DNA of 17,370 nt from Candidatus Pacearchaeota archaeon (GCA_017608985.1 JAFCEV010000009.1:1-17370), one strand, 5' to 3'; numbered from the stretch's first letter, positions 1-6,927 are shown. Numbers and translations: made by a program. Notes: generated by a model not told the origin, from the sequence alone.

Positions 1-2316
1 ATAACTTCCTACAGGAAGAGCAGCTTTTGCTGATTTTAAAAAATCATCTTCAATCCTCTTGTAAGCATCAATAGTTGATTTATTCACACTTGGCTTGACT
101 TTTTTCAGAGCTTCTTCGAAATGTTTTCTCTTTACATGTTTTGATTCCACAGATTCTCTCAAAGCAATAAGTGCTGCCTCTCTTGCTAAAGCCTCTATAT
201 CTGCTCCTGTATATCCTGTTATTTTCTTCGCAAATTCTGTCAGGAAAGCATTCTTGCTTTTTTCATTTAAAACTTTTTTTCCATCTCCAATAGGCATGTT
301 TTTTGTATGAATCTTCAAAATATTTAACCTGCCTTCTTCTTCAGGAGAATTTACCAGTAATATTCTGTCAAACCTTCCTGGTCTCAATAAAGCAGGGTCA
401 AGCATATCAGGACGATTTGTAGCACCAATTATTAGAATATCATGCAAATCCTCAAGCCCATCCATCTCTGCAAGCAACTGATTCAAAACTCTCTCAGTAA
501 CTCTCGTGCCATGCTCAATTCCTCTCTTCCCTGCTAAAGCATCTATCTCGTCAAAGAAAATAATACAAGGAGCAACTTGCCTTGCTCTCTCAAATATTTT
601 CCTGACACCCTCTTCAGATTTTCCAACCCACATACTCAAAAGAGAAGGTCCTTTAACCTGTATGAAATTAGCTTCTGATTCTTTTGCAACAGCTTTTGCT
701 AATAATGTCTTTCCTGTTCCCGGTGGACCATAAAGCAAAATTCCTCTGGAAGGACGAATCCCCATTCTTGTAAAACTATCAGGATATTTCAATGGCCATT
801 CAATAGCTTCTCTTAATTCTTTTTTGATACTATCCAATCCTCCGACATCTTTCCATCCGACAGTAGGAGTCTCCACCAAAACTTCTCGCATAGCAGAAGG
901 ACGGACAATTTTCAAAGCATCTGTAAAATCTCTCTGATGAATTATTAATTTCTCCAAAATCTCCTGCGGAATCTGTTCTTCCTCATCCTTTTCAAGTTTT
1001 AATTTAGGAAGATGTTTTCTCAAAACATTCATCGCAGCTTCCTTTGTCAAAGATTCAAGGTCAGCGCCTACAAAACCATGAGTCAAAGAAGCAATTTCTC
1101 CAAGAGAAACATCCTTAGAAAGAGGCATACCTCTTGTATGAATTTTTAGAATAGCCAGTCTTCCCTCTTTGCTTGGGACACTAATCTCAATTTCCCTATC
1201 AAATCTTCCAGGACGTCTTAAAGCAGGGTCAAGTGCATTGAGTCTATTTGTAGCTCCAATAACAATCACTTCTCCTCTTGACTTCAAACCATCCATCATA
1301 GTAAGAATCTGGCTCACGACTCTCCTTTCAACTTCTCCCCCAACATCTTCTCTCTTAGGTGCAATAGCATCTATCTCGTCAATAAAAATAATTGATGGAG
1401 AATTTTTTTCAGCTTCTTCAAAAATATCTCTGATTTTTTTCTCGCTCTCTCCATAAAATTTAGACATAACTTCAGGCCCATTCAACAAAATAAAATTAGC
1501 TTCAGACTCATTTGCAACAGCTTTTGCTAATAATGTCTTTCCTGTTCCCGGAGGTCCGTGAAGCAAAACTCCTTTTGGGGGTGCTATTCCAAGTCTTCTA
1601 AAAATCTCAGGGCGCTTTATAGGAATCTCAACCATCTCTCTAATTTTTTTTATTTCATCAGTAAGTCCTCCAATATCTTCATAATTAATTCCTGGGATGC
1701 TCTCTTCACTTATCTCAACTGCTTTTGGATTCAGACTCACCTGCGTATGTTCAGTTATTCTTACAGGCTGACTTGGGTTCGTTGAAACAACTAAAAATTT
1801 AAGCTGAGAAATTCCCCCGCCTAAATTTCCAAAACCCATTCCTCCAAGAAGATCTCCAAAAATATCATTTATATCTCCTAATTCTTCTGACATCAAATCT
1901 CTTCTTCTCTGAGTTCCTCCAAGCACAAGAACATCTCCCTTAACAACAGCTCTTCCAAGCAAACCATTTCTCAAACCTTCAGGATCTGCCTGAACCATAA
2001 TTCCTTTTTGTGCAGGAGCAATCATTACTTTCTTTGCATCCTTGACATCTGCTCTGGAAATTTTGACTATATCACCAATTCCTGTCTTCGCATTTCTCCT
2101 AAGAATACCATCAATTCTTATAATCCCTTCTCCTACATCTGCAGGATAAGCCCTGTCAGCAATAGCAATAGTTTCCCTGTTTCCTTTAATCAAAATAAAA
2201 TCCCCTCTTCGTATTCCAAGCTCCCGCATCAAATCTGCGTCAAGCCTGGCTATTCCTTTGTACGCGTCGTCCTGCAATGCTTCAACCACCTTTAACTGAA
2301 TTTCTTTTTTAGCCAT
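1..2316 (-). CDS. CDC48/VAT-type AAA+ ATPase, 3' end outside the window
   Basis: Double-ring AAA+ unfoldase of the archaeal VAT / eukaryotic Cdc48-p97 family, which uses ATP to thread and unfold proteins, often ahead of the proteasome. The 772 residues present show an N-domain (about 1-180, with a glycine-rich linker near 150-165), then two ATPase domains. D1 has Walker A GPPGTGKT at 254-261, pore loop KFYGES and Walker [11 protein letters not shown]2 has Walker A GPPGTGKT at 530-537, pore loop MWVGKSEE and Walker [10 protein letters not shown]. Each domain carries an RPGRFD arginine-finger segment. Only the extreme C-terminus is missing; the last visible residues are LPVGSY, so a C-terminal HbYX proteasome-docking motif cannot be judged. 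The ATG directly follows the TAG of the upstream zinc-ribbon/AbrB gene with no spacer, so the two are probably translated as one operon. Family certain; substrates unknown. Confidence 0.96.
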   Translation of the reverse strand, partial: MAKKEIQLKVVEALQDDAYKGIARLDADLMRELGIRRGDFILIKGNRETIAIADRAYPADVGEGIIRIDGILRRNAKTGIGDIVKISRADVKDAKKVMIAPAQKGIMVQADPEGLRNGLLGRAVVKGDVLVLGGTQRRRDLMSEELGDINDIFGDLLGGMGFGNLGGGISQLKFLVVSTNPSQPVRITEHTQVSLNPKAVEISEESIPGINYEDIGGLTDEIKKIREMVEIPIKRPEIFRRLGIAPPKGVLLHGPPGTGKTLLAKAVANESEANFILLNGPEVMSKFYGESEKKIRDIFEEAEKNSPSIIFIDEIDAIAPKREDVGGEVERRVVSQILTMMDGLKSRGEVIVIGATNRLNALDPALRRPGRFDREIEISVPSKEGRLAILKIHTRGMPLSKDVSLGEIASLTHGFVGADLESLTKEAAMNVLRKHLPKLKLEKDEEEQIPQEILEKLIIHQRDFTDALKIVRPSAMREVLVETPTVGWKDVGGLDSIKKELREAIEWPLKYPDSFTRMGIRPSRGILLYGPPGTGKTLLAKAVAKESEANFIQVKGPSLLSMWVGKSEEGVRKIFERARQVAPCIIFFDEIDALAGKRGIEHGTRVTERVLNQLLAEMDGLEDLHDILIIGATNRPDMLDPALLRPGRFDRILLVNSPEEEGRLNILKIHTKNMPIGDGKKVLNEKSKNAFLTEFAKKITGYTGADIEALAREAALIALRESVESKHVKRKHFEEALKKVKPSVNKSTIDAYKRIEDDFLKSAKAALPVGSY

Positions 2317-2676
2317 CTAAACTTCCTTTTTATTTAATTCTCCAAAATTTAAACTTAATCTTCCGAAATCCTCAAAACATAACTTTACCATATCATTCAT
2401 AATTTTTTCCTGTTCCCTCATAAATGAGACAATTTCCTTTGGAATTGAAACAGCATAACTATTTCCCACAAGCCTCATTTTTACTCTGAATTCTTTATTT
2501 TTAAGTTTTATGAATTTATTATATTCCTGTTCATCAATAGGATGAATTAATTTATTCCCGCATTTAGGACAAACCATAACTCTAAAAACAAATCCATTTT
2601 TAACCATTTGTCCTTTTTCCATTTTAGAATTGCACTTTCCACACAAAATCTTGTTGTCAAATATGTCACTTGTCAT
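2317..2676 (-). CDS. Zinc-ribbon plus AbrB-like (swapped-hairpin) putative DNA-binding regulator
   Basis: A 119-residue two-part protein. Residues 12-39 form a zinc ribbon with paired cysteines C12/C15 and C36/C39. Residues about 63-110 resemble an AbrB/MazE swapped-hairpin domain, with the typical core RLVGNSYAVSIPKEIV. AbrB-fold proteins are dimeric DNA-binding regulators or antitoxins. No toxin gene is adjacent: the downstream partner is the CDC48 ATPase, whose ATG starts on the base after this TAG. That gene order suggests a regulator co-expressed with the ATPase, or an adaptor of the zinc-ribbon type; the choice is inference. Three evenly spaced palindromic elements lie just upstream and could be its own operator. 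The ATG start is uncontested; I see no Shine-Dalgarno sequence. Confidence 0.75.
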   Translation of the reverse strand: MTSDIFDNKILCGKCNSKMEKGQMVKNGFVFRVMVCPKCGNKLIHPIDEQEYNKFIKLKNKEFRVKMRLVGNSYAVSIPKEIVSFMREQEKIMNDMVKLCFEDFGRLSLNFGELNKKEV

Positions 2677-2694
2677 TTAAATATGGGTGAAAAA

Positions 2695-2747
2695 AGGTAT
2701 GAAAATATACCTTGTGTATACACATAAAAATGTATACTATTTAAAGA
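2695..2747. promoter_or_regulatory. Palindrome cluster and TATA-like element upstream of the AbrB-like gene
   Basis: Three dyads sit in a row: AGGTAT/ATACCT arms at 2695-2700 and 2707-2712 (centre 2703.5), the perfect 12-mer TGTGTATACACA at 2713-2724 (centre 2718.5), and GTATAC at 2732-2737 (centre 2734.5). Centres are 15 and 16 bases apart. Read on the minus strand, a TTTAAATA element at about 2738-2746 could be the TATA box of the AbrB-like gene, placing the dyads between TATA box and start codon, a classic repressor position in archaea. Operator function is inferred. Confidence 0.5.
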
Positions 2748-2846
2748 TTTCGGTGAAAAGTTAGATGAAAAAATTTAAGCATAAGATTATTTAAAAGGAA
2801 TTAAAAATATCAAACATTTTAAAAACTGAAAAATATTAAGTCCTTT

Positions 2847-3473
2847 ATGAAAAAAGAAGAGGTAAAAAAATTCTGGAAGAAATTTTGGTTTATTGTATGG
2901 AAAGATAACAGCTTTAAAGGTTGGGTAATCTCTATATTATTCTTATTTATTGTAATAAAATTTATTTTTTTCCCCCTTTTGAATTTAGCAACAGGAACAA
3001 CTCTGCCCCTTGCAATAGTAGAATCTTGTAGCATGTATCATAAAGGCAATATCTTTTCCAGCTTCGACAATTGGTGGGAAAGACATGAAGATAAATATGA
3101 AAAGCTTAAAATTGATGTATCAGAATTTCAAAAATTTAATTTTAGGAGAGGATTCAGTAAAGGGGATATTTTATTTGCAGTCAGAACAAAACCTGAAAAA
3201 TTAGAAATAGGGGACGTGATAATCTTTGAAGGAGGGCAAAGAAACCCAATAATTCACAGAATAATTGACATCAAAAAAGAAAATGGAGAATATATTTTCT
3301 CTACAATTGGAGATAATAACAACGGACAATTAAGCTTTGAAGAAGATATAAACGATGACGAAATAATTGGGCGGGCTGTTTTTAGAGTAGTTCCTTATCT
3401 TGGCTGGGTAAAATTAATATTTTTCGAAGGAAGCCGTTCTGTCTCAGAAAGAGGTTTCTGTTCTGAAAATTAA
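2847..3473 (+). CDS. Archaeal type I signal peptidase (S26B, Sec11-like)
   Basis: Membrane-bound signal peptidase that removes signal peptides from secreted proteins on the outer face of the cytoplasmic membrane. The 208-residue protein has a charged N-terminus and a transmembrane segment at about 27-47. The serine box ESCSM follows, with catalytic S62, then a histidine box NPIIHRI with H137 in place of the bacterial lysine. A conserved TIGDNN follows, with D156. This Ser/His/Asp pattern is that of the archaeal/ER branch. About 40 residues rich in charged and aromatic residues (68-105) are inserted between the serine box and the GD strand. The tail has VVPYLGWVKLIF, typical of the family. TATA-like TTTAAAAG at about 2790-2797 or TTTTAAAAA near 2817 may drive it. 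The next gene downstream, tfs, has its own spacing of 200 bases. Confidence 0.9.
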   Translation: MKKEEVKKFWKKFWFIVWKDNSFKGWVISILFLFIVIKFIFFPLLNLATGTTLPLAIVESCSMYHKGNIFSSFDNWWERHEDKYEKLKIDVSEFQKFNFRRGFSKGDILFAVRTKPEKLEIGDVIIFEGGQRNPIIHRIIDIKKENGEYIFSTIGDNNNGQLSFEEDINDDEIIGRAVFRVVPYLGWVKLIFFEGSRSVSERGFCSEN

Positions 3474-3673
3474 TTAGAGAAAAATAAATAAGTAAATCTA
3501 ATATAAAATTTAAGTAGTTCTAAGAAAAATAAATTTGTGGATGGTGTGAAGCAAAGAGTGAGATAAAAAGAAAGAAAAAAGTTGGGTGAAGTTGTAAATT
3601 AAGATTAGCAGTGGCTTGGAAAATTAACAAAAGACTTTTAAACTAAAATTCAGTAAGATAAAATAAAAACAAA

Positions 3674-3982
3674 ATGGAATTCTGTCCTAAATGCGGTGCT
3701 GTATTAGTACAAAAAAGAAAGAAATACGGATGTCCAAGATGCGGTTATTCTTCAAATGAAAAAATAAAAATAAAAACATCAGAGAAGATAGGTGAAAAAA
3801 AAGAAGTGGGGGTTGTTTCAGGAAAAGACACTCAGACTCTTCCTATAGTCGGGGAAAAATGCAGAAAATGCGGAAATGACAAAGCATTTTTTTGGACAGT
3901 CCAGACACGCTCAGGAGATGAAGCAGAAACAAAATTCTTCAAGTGTACAAAATGTGAACATACTTGGCGAGAATATAGGTGA
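3674..3982 (+). CDS. tfs: Transcription factor S (TFIIS-like RNA cleavage factor)
   Basis: Elongation factor that enters the RNA polymerase funnel and stimulates cleavage of backtracked transcripts. The 102-residue protein has the complete two-ribbon architecture: an N-terminal Rpb9-like zinc ribbon (C4, C7, C20, C23), a flexible charged linker, and a C-terminal TFIIS ribbon (C63, C66, C91, C94). The catalytic acidic hairpin is TRSGDEAET, with D82 and E83. Full family length. The start ATG lies about 35 bases after a TTTTAAA element near 3634-3640, with no Shine-Dalgarno sequence. The last four codons plus stop form the 5' arm of a hairpin, and this end is duplicated downstream (see repeat at 3969-4082). 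The role is well established for the family. Confidence 0.95.
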   Translation: MEFCPKCGAVLVQKRKKYGCPRCGYSSNEKIKIKTSEKIGEKKEVGVVSGKDTQTLPIVGEKCRKCGNDKAFFWTVQTRSGDEAETKFFKCTKCEHTWREYR

Positions 3983-4082
3983 AACTATTTTTTATATTAA
4001 TAAACACCTATGTTCGAGTAGAGAATATAGGTGAAACTATTTTTTATATTAATAAACACCTATGTTCGAGTAGAGAATATAG
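3969..4082 (+). repeat. 52-base tandem duplication covering the 3' end of tfs and a hairpin
   Basis: Two identical 52-base units (3969-4020 and 4021-4072) are followed by a 10-base third start (4073-4082). Unit 1 includes the last coding bases and stop of tfs. Each unit holds an 11-bp stem (GAATATAGGTG with CACCTATGTTC, one G-T wobble) at 3971-3981/4005-4015 and again at 4023-4033/4057-4067. The loop has 23 bases and contains a T6 run. The two copies show no difference by eye, so the duplication looks recent. Confidence 0.95.
3971..4067 (+). terminator. Duplicated hairpin, possible tfs terminator or 3'-end processing signal
   Basis: Two copies of a stable hairpin lie immediately at the tfs stop codon; the first stem begins within the coding sequence. 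The T6 run lies in the loop rather than after the stem, so this is not a classic intrinsic terminator. Archaeal termination mainly needs T-runs, so the element may end or protect the tfs transcript. The function is inferred from position. Confidence 0.4.
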
Positions 4083-4097
4083 ATAAAGATTATAACA

Positions 4098-4241
4098 ATG
4101 GAAAAGGAAGATTTATTCATATACAGTACAATCTTCTTTCTCATAGCAATACTTTTTAGCCCTAAAGACTCTAATTTGTGGGTTGCTTTTTTAAGTCTAG
4201 CAATAATTTTTGGAATAGGATGGTATCTGCAAAAAAATTAA
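4098..4241 (+). CDS. Small membrane protein, 47 residues
   Basis: A short open frame from ATG at 4098 to TAA at 4241. It encodes a 47-residue peptide beginning MEKEDLFIYS, with two hydrophobic stretches (about 7-20 and 27-42) separated by the polar turn SPKDSN, and ending in a charged tail. That layout fits a two-pass membrane hairpin. It starts 16 bases after the tfs-end duplication and on the same strand, so it could be read through from tfs or have its own weak promoter. I do not recognise a family. Support comes from the clean frame and membrane-like composition only; a chance ORF remains possible in such AT-rich DNA. Confidence 0.5.
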   Translation: MEKEDLFIYSTIFFLIAILFSPKDSNLWVAFLSLAIIFGIGWYLQKN

Positions 4242-4261
4242 ATCAATATATTTTTAAAAAA

Positions 4262-4336
4262 TGGCCCTGGAGGGATTTGAACCCCCGACACCCGGATTAA
4301 GAGTCCGGTGCTCTAACCAGGCTGAGCTACAGAGCC
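4262..4336 (-). tRNA. tRNA-Lys (anticodon CUU)
   Basis: The minus strand folds into a full cloverleaf. Acceptor stem GGCTCTG pairs with CAGGGCC (one G-T pair). U8-A9 are followed by a D arm beginning GCTC. The anticodon stem/loop carries CTCTTAA, giving anticodon CUU, and the T arm is GGGGG-TTCAAAT-CCCTC. Position 73 is A; the CCA end is not encoded, so it must be added after transcription. No intron is seen. It decodes AAG lysine codons. Confidence 0.97.
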
Positions 4337-4357
4337 CTTTAATTTTTATAGAATTAT

Positions 4358-4368
4358 TTATTTAAAGA
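4358..4368 (-). promoter_or_regulatory. TATA box of tRNA-Lys
   Basis: On the minus strand CTTTAAATA is centred about 27 bases before the mature tRNA 5' end at 4336, the standard archaeal TATA-to-start distance. Confidence 0.7.
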
Positions 4369-4424
4369 CTTATCTATCGCTCGGCTTCACCTCGCTCTCT
4401 AATTGTCGCTCCTAATCACAAATA

Positions 4425-4443
4425 TTAATAAAATATTTATTAA
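4425..4443. terminator. AT-only inverted repeat, possible terminator
   Basis: TTAATAAA at 4425-4432 pairs perfectly with TTTATTAA at 4436-4443 around a 3-base loop. It lies downstream of the minus-strand ORF ending at 4513 and upstream of the tRNA promoter, so it may end that transcript. An AT-only stem is weak evidence in DNA of this composition. The gene-free stretch 4369-4512 otherwise shows nothing I can name. Confidence 0.25.
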
Positions 4444-4512
4444 AATTTTAGAGATTCTTATTAGCAACCAATATCAATGCCTGCATAGCAAGAGGATTGG
4501 GTGGAAGGAATA

Positions 4513-4710
4513 CTATCCTTTATGCTTAAAGAATTCAATCTGTCTAAACCTTTTCATAACCTTACCATAACTTCCTTTCTCAACAAGAACTTTTGTCTTG
4601 CTCTCATTCAATAATCTAAAATCGCATTTGGAAACAGGAACTTTCATCTTGTCTTTTCCAGGATATTTCTTCCATCTGGTTTCGCCTTTCAGTTTATATT
4701 GTAAAACCAT
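4513..4710 (-). CDS. Small lysine-rich hypothetical protein, 65 residues
   Basis: A 65-residue basic ORF starting MVLQYKLKGETRWKKYPGKD. It contains a single cysteine and no visible zinc, HTH or membrane motif; strand-like segments suggest a small beta-rich fold. Its ATG is 5 bases after the stop of the PolX remnant (4716-4718), so it may originally have been the last gene of the minus-strand group starting with the basic protein. I do not recognise the family. The frame is clean and the composition protein-like, so it is probably real, but there is no functional clue beyond charge. Confidence 0.55.
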   Translation of the reverse strand: MVLQYKLKGETRWKKYPGKDKMKVPVSKCDFRLLNESKTKVLVEKGSYGKVMKRFRQIEFFKHKG

Positions 4711-4715
4711 TTTAT

Positions 4716-4951
4716 TTATCTAGGTTCTGGGGCTTTATATTTTTTACCCAAAGCAATATAAATTGATTTTTCAGTTTTTCCTGCAATATATTTTCCATTG
4801 CGAAATAAACCATATTGATTCAAAAGCAATCCTTTTTTTTGGCCAAAGTTCTTAAACCAATATTAGAACCAAAATGTCCCGTATAAGCCATCAGCATTGC
4901 CCCCCAATTCTTAGAATCAGCATAATAGATTTCTATTTGAACATACCTGAA
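4716..4951 (-). pseudogene. C-terminal remnant of a family X DNA polymerase (PolX), frameshifted
   Basis: Reading the minus strand from about 4951 gives VQIEIYYADSKNWGAMLMAY, then TGHFGSNIGLRTLAKKK. After a one-base frame change comes GLLLNQYGLFRNGKYIAGKT, and then a tail ending YKAPEPR before TAA (4716-4718). These match the thumb and end of family X polymerases: the TGS-like turn, HN..LR..A...G..L...GLF, then a glycine-containing LG..Y..P..R end. Family X enzymes fill short gaps in base-excision and end-joining repair. Here the catalytic palm, fingers and helix-hairpin-helix parts are absent: only 49 bases separate the match from the hsp20 stop. The frame breaks in a run of eight A (T8 on the plus strand at about 4833-4840); nine would restore it. 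The missing 5' part argues for true decay even if the run is a sequencing error. Confidence 0.8.
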
Positions 4952-4999
4952 TCTTAAAAGTCATATATCGCCCATTCTTCAAAACTTTCCTTTTTTTTA

Positions 5000-5266
5000 T
5001 TATACTTTTGGAGCAATTATTTTAAGAATCCCGCTCTTAAAAGTTATTTTTGCTTTATTTGGATTTATCTTTGGCAAAGTAGTGCTATAACGAAATCCAT
5101 TGTAACTTTCTTCTTGATGAAAAAAATCTTTCTTTTGAACTTGCTTCTTATATTTTTTCTCTGCTTTTATAGAAATACTATTTTTAGAGAGTTTTATATT
5201 TAGATCTTTTTTACTAAATCCTGGTAAATTAAACTCAAGGATAACTTCCTTTGAATTATTTTTCAT
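5000..5266 (-). CDS. hsp20: Minimal small heat-shock protein (Hsp20/alpha-crystallin)
   Basis: ATP-independent holdase chaperone that binds unfolding proteins. At 88 residues it is little more than the alpha-crystallin core: EVILEFNLPGFSKKDLNIKL (N-terminal strands), a KAEKK segment, FRYSTTLPKINPNKAK and the closing KSGILKIIAPK in place of the usual A-x-x-x-GVL motif. Most family members have longer N-terminal arms and a C-terminal I-x-I motif that drive oligomer assembly; both are nearly absent, so large oligomers may not form. The ATG follows the TAA of the upstream basic-protein gene by one base, which indicates a shared transcript. Family assignment is firm; the oligomeric state is inference. 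Confidence 0.88.
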   Translation of the reverse strand: MKNNSKEVILEFNLPGFSKKDLNIKLSKNSISIKAEKKYKKQVQKKDFFHQEESYNGFRYSTTLPKINPNKAKITFKSGILKIIAPKV

Positions 5267-5267
5267 A

Positions 5268-5777
5268 TTATCTTCTCTTTCTTCGTGCTGCCTGAGCTTT
5301 TTTTATATTCTTTTTCTGCGCACGTTTCATCTTTGGAGTTGGCTTGGATTTTTCAGGAATGTTTTTTCTTGGCCCTGCTTCAAAAACATCTCCTCTAACT
5401 TTTTTTGGCTTTCTTCTTAATTTTCCTAGAACCTCTCTTGCATGTTTCGTTTTTCCAACTAAAGTTCCTCCGCTAACTCTTGCATCTGTTTTAGCAATAA
5501 GCCATGCCTGGGTTGCCCAACTTCCTCCTGCTCTTCTTCCTGCAACTCTCTCTATATGCCCTTTTCCTCCAACATCATGAACTCTAAAACTTTTGAATTC
5601 TGACTTTGGACGAACAACAACTCTGTAAAATTTTCCCTTTCCTCCTGTTCCTGGTTTTTTTCTTGCTCTTCCCTGGGGCTGTGCACGGGCTTTTTGTCGG
5701 GAACTCATACTCTTCCACTTTTTCTGTGCTTTCTTTATATTTCTCTTAGCAGCACTTTTTTGTTTTTTAGATGCCAT
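5268..5777 (-). CDS. Very basic protein with lysine/arginine tails, possible nucleic-acid or chromatin protein
   Basis: A 169-residue protein with two similar basic tails. The N-terminal KSAAKRNIKKAQKKWK and the C-terminal MKRAQKKNIKKAQAARRKRR share the motif (R/K)NIKKAQ. They flank a central folded-looking part with YRVVVRPKSEFKSFRVHDVG and RRAGGSWATQAWLIAKTDAR. The composition suits binding to DNA or RNA, much like histone H1 or ribosome-associated factors, but I do not recognise the family, so the role is inference. I chose ATG 5775-5777 because it sits directly after a GAGGTGA ribosome-binding sequence; the in-frame GTG at 5781-5783 lies inside that sequence and is unlikely to be the start. 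It is the first gene of an operon with hsp20, which hints at a stress or nucleoid-protection role. Confidence 0.7.
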   Translation of the reverse strand: MASKKQKSAAKRNIKKAQKKWKSMSSRQKARAQPQGRARKKPGTGGKGKFYRVVVRPKSEFKSFRVHDVGGKGHIERVAGRRAGGSWATQAWLIAKTDARVSGGTLVGKTKHAREVLGKLRRKPKKVRGDVFEAGPRKNIPEKSKPTPKMKRAQKKNIKKAQAARRKRR

Positions 5778-5891
5778 ATTCACCTCTTTTAATTAAAAAT
5801 AACAATTCAAGGAATTATTTAAAAGTTTCGTTAATTGGTTAAATTTCATAATAGTTACTAAGAACACTTCCATTCGGGGCAGTATTTAGAA

Positions 5892-6182
5892 TTAACGGAT
5901 TAAGTCCTGAATATTATCAATCGCATCTGCAACAGCTTTTCCTTTCTTGGTCAATTTTATTAATTTTATTCGCCCCTTTTTTTCAAACTCAACCAATTTC
6001 AAATCTTCAAGTGTTTGCAGAATTTTTACTGCATGGCTGTAAGTGCAGTCAACCTCTTTTGCCAAAACACTGCCATATCTCATCCTTGTATTCTTTTTTA
6101 ATGATACCAGCATCAATGCAGGCTTTCTTCTAAAAAAGATATCAAAATTGTCTTTCATTTTGGAAATTTTTGGTTTTGACAT
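5892..6182 (-). CDS. Winged-helix transcriptional regulator
   Basis: A 96-residue small DNA-binding protein with winged-helix layout. The helix-turn-helix is near residues 37-60 (YGSVLAKEVDCTYSHAVKIL), followed by LEDLKLVEFEKKGRIKLIKL, where the beta-hairpin wing ends in the typical LTKKGK motif. A C-terminal helix for dimer contacts follows. It resembles MarR/PadR-like one-domain archaeal regulators. It diverges from the phosphoesterase gene across 131 bases, so it may control that gene and itself. A 14-base dyad directly behind its TATA-like element is a candidate operator. No ligand domain is visible. Confidence 0.75.
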   Translation of the reverse strand: MSKPKISKMKDNFDIFFRRKPALMLVSLKKNTRMRYGSVLAKEVDCTYSHAVKILQTLEDLKLVEFEKKGRIKLIKLTKKGKAVADAIDNIQDLIR

Positions 6183-6218
6183 ATGTGGTTTAATGTATAT
6201 ATTCAGATGATGATGTGC

Positions 6219-6238
6219 TTTTAAATGTTTTGGAACAT
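6219..6238 (-). promoter_or_regulatory. TATA-like element with adjacent dyad before the winged-helix gene
   Basis: On the minus strand the dyad ATGTT-CCAA-AACAT (6225-6238) overlaps the upstream edge of a TTTAAAAG TATA-like element (about 6219-6227), about 40 bases before the ATG at 6182. A regulator bound there would block or help TFB/TBP binding. Autoregulation is inferred. Confidence 0.4.
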
Positions 6239-6313
6239 ATATATTTACTACAACTACCGAGTGAAAATTCTCAATTTCATAAGTTTTATTAACCTAAAGA
6301 GGATTTTATTTTT

Positions 6314-6925
6314 ATGAAAAAAAAGACAAAAATACTCGCAATAGGAGATATTCACGGAGATACTGGACTAGTAAAAAGACTTGCAGAGAAAGCAAAAAAA
6401 GAACATGTGGATTTAATAATTCTCGCAGGAGATTTCACTTTTGCAGAGATGTCTCTTAAAAACATAGTAGGCCCTTTTGTAAAAGCAAAAAAACAGGTTT
6501 TATTGATTCCAGGAAACCATGAGTCTGTAGCAACAGCAGATTTTCTTGCAGAAATGTATTCTCCGACAAAAAATATTCATGGCTATTCTTTTATAAAAGG
6601 TGATATAGGGATTTTTGGTGCTGGAGGAGGAGACATAGGAATTCATATAATCAGGGATTCAGAGATATTCAACCTCTTAAAAAAAGGACATGAAAGAATA
6701 AAAGATTTAAAAAAGAAAATCATGGTGACACACATGCACCCTCACGGAAGCAGAGCAGAATTCTCAGGATTTCCTGGCTCAAAAGCAGTTGAAAAGGCAA
6801 TTAAAAAATTTTCCCCTAATGTTTTAATATCTGCACACATCCACGAAGCAGGAGGAATTGAGGAAAAGATAGGAAAAACAAAAGTAATTAATGTATCACG
6901 AAAGCCAAAGATATTTGAGATTTGA
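6314..6925 (+). CDS. Calcineurin-like metallophosphoesterase
   Basis: A 203-residue two-metal phosphoesterase with every family motif: GDIHGD (D12, H14), AGDF (D40), GNHE (N68, H69), THMHPHG (H140, H142) and SAHIHE (H175, H177). These residues hold two divalent metals and hydrolyse phosphodiesters or monoesters. The compact size, lack of a signal peptide and loop-rich middle resemble archaeal YfcE/MJ0936-like cytosolic enzymes. The substrate cannot be told from sequence. A purine-rich AGAGGA lies about 12 bases before the ATG. It is divergent from the winged-helix gene. A T-rich stretch directly after the stop (6926-6938) could be its terminator. Confidence 0.92.
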   Translation: MKKKTKILAIGDIHGDTGLVKRLAEKAKKEHVDLIILAGDFTFAEMSLKNIVGPFVKAKKQVLLIPGNHESVATADFLAEMYSPTKNIHGYSFIKGDIGIFGAGGGDIGIHIIRDSEIFNLLKKGHERIKDLKKKIMVTHMHPHGSRAEFSGFPGSKAVEKAIKKFSPNVLISAHIHEAGGIEEKIGKTKVINVSRKPKIFEI

Positions 6926-6927
6926 TT

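Noticed and set aside
95..2295. Several plus-strand open frames across the left 2.3 kb
   Set aside because: All lie antisense to the CDC48 ATPase, which has continuous homology through both ATPase domains; their sequences are low-complexity mirror images of it.
2317..2676. AbrB-like gene as the antitoxin of a toxin-antitoxin pair
   Set aside because: No small toxin gene is adjacent; its partner is the CDC48 ATPase and the protein carries an extra zinc ribbon.
3474..3673. Purine-rich 200-base gap tested for a box C/D or other small RNA
   Set aside because: No RTGATGA/CTGA box pair and no strong fold found by eye; treated as spacer plus the tfs promoter.
4448..4516. Minus-strand open stretch reading PLAMQALILVANKNL before a stop
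   Set aside because: Only about 24 codons, no start or family match; could be a relic, but base composition alone can explain it.
5344..5580. Plus-strand 78-codon frame
   Set aside because: Antisense to the basic two-tailed protein; no start signal and composition explained by the other strand.
5778..5783. GTG at 5781-5783 as the start of the basic protein
   Set aside because: It is part of the GAGGTGA ribosome-binding sequence that serves the ATG at 5777.
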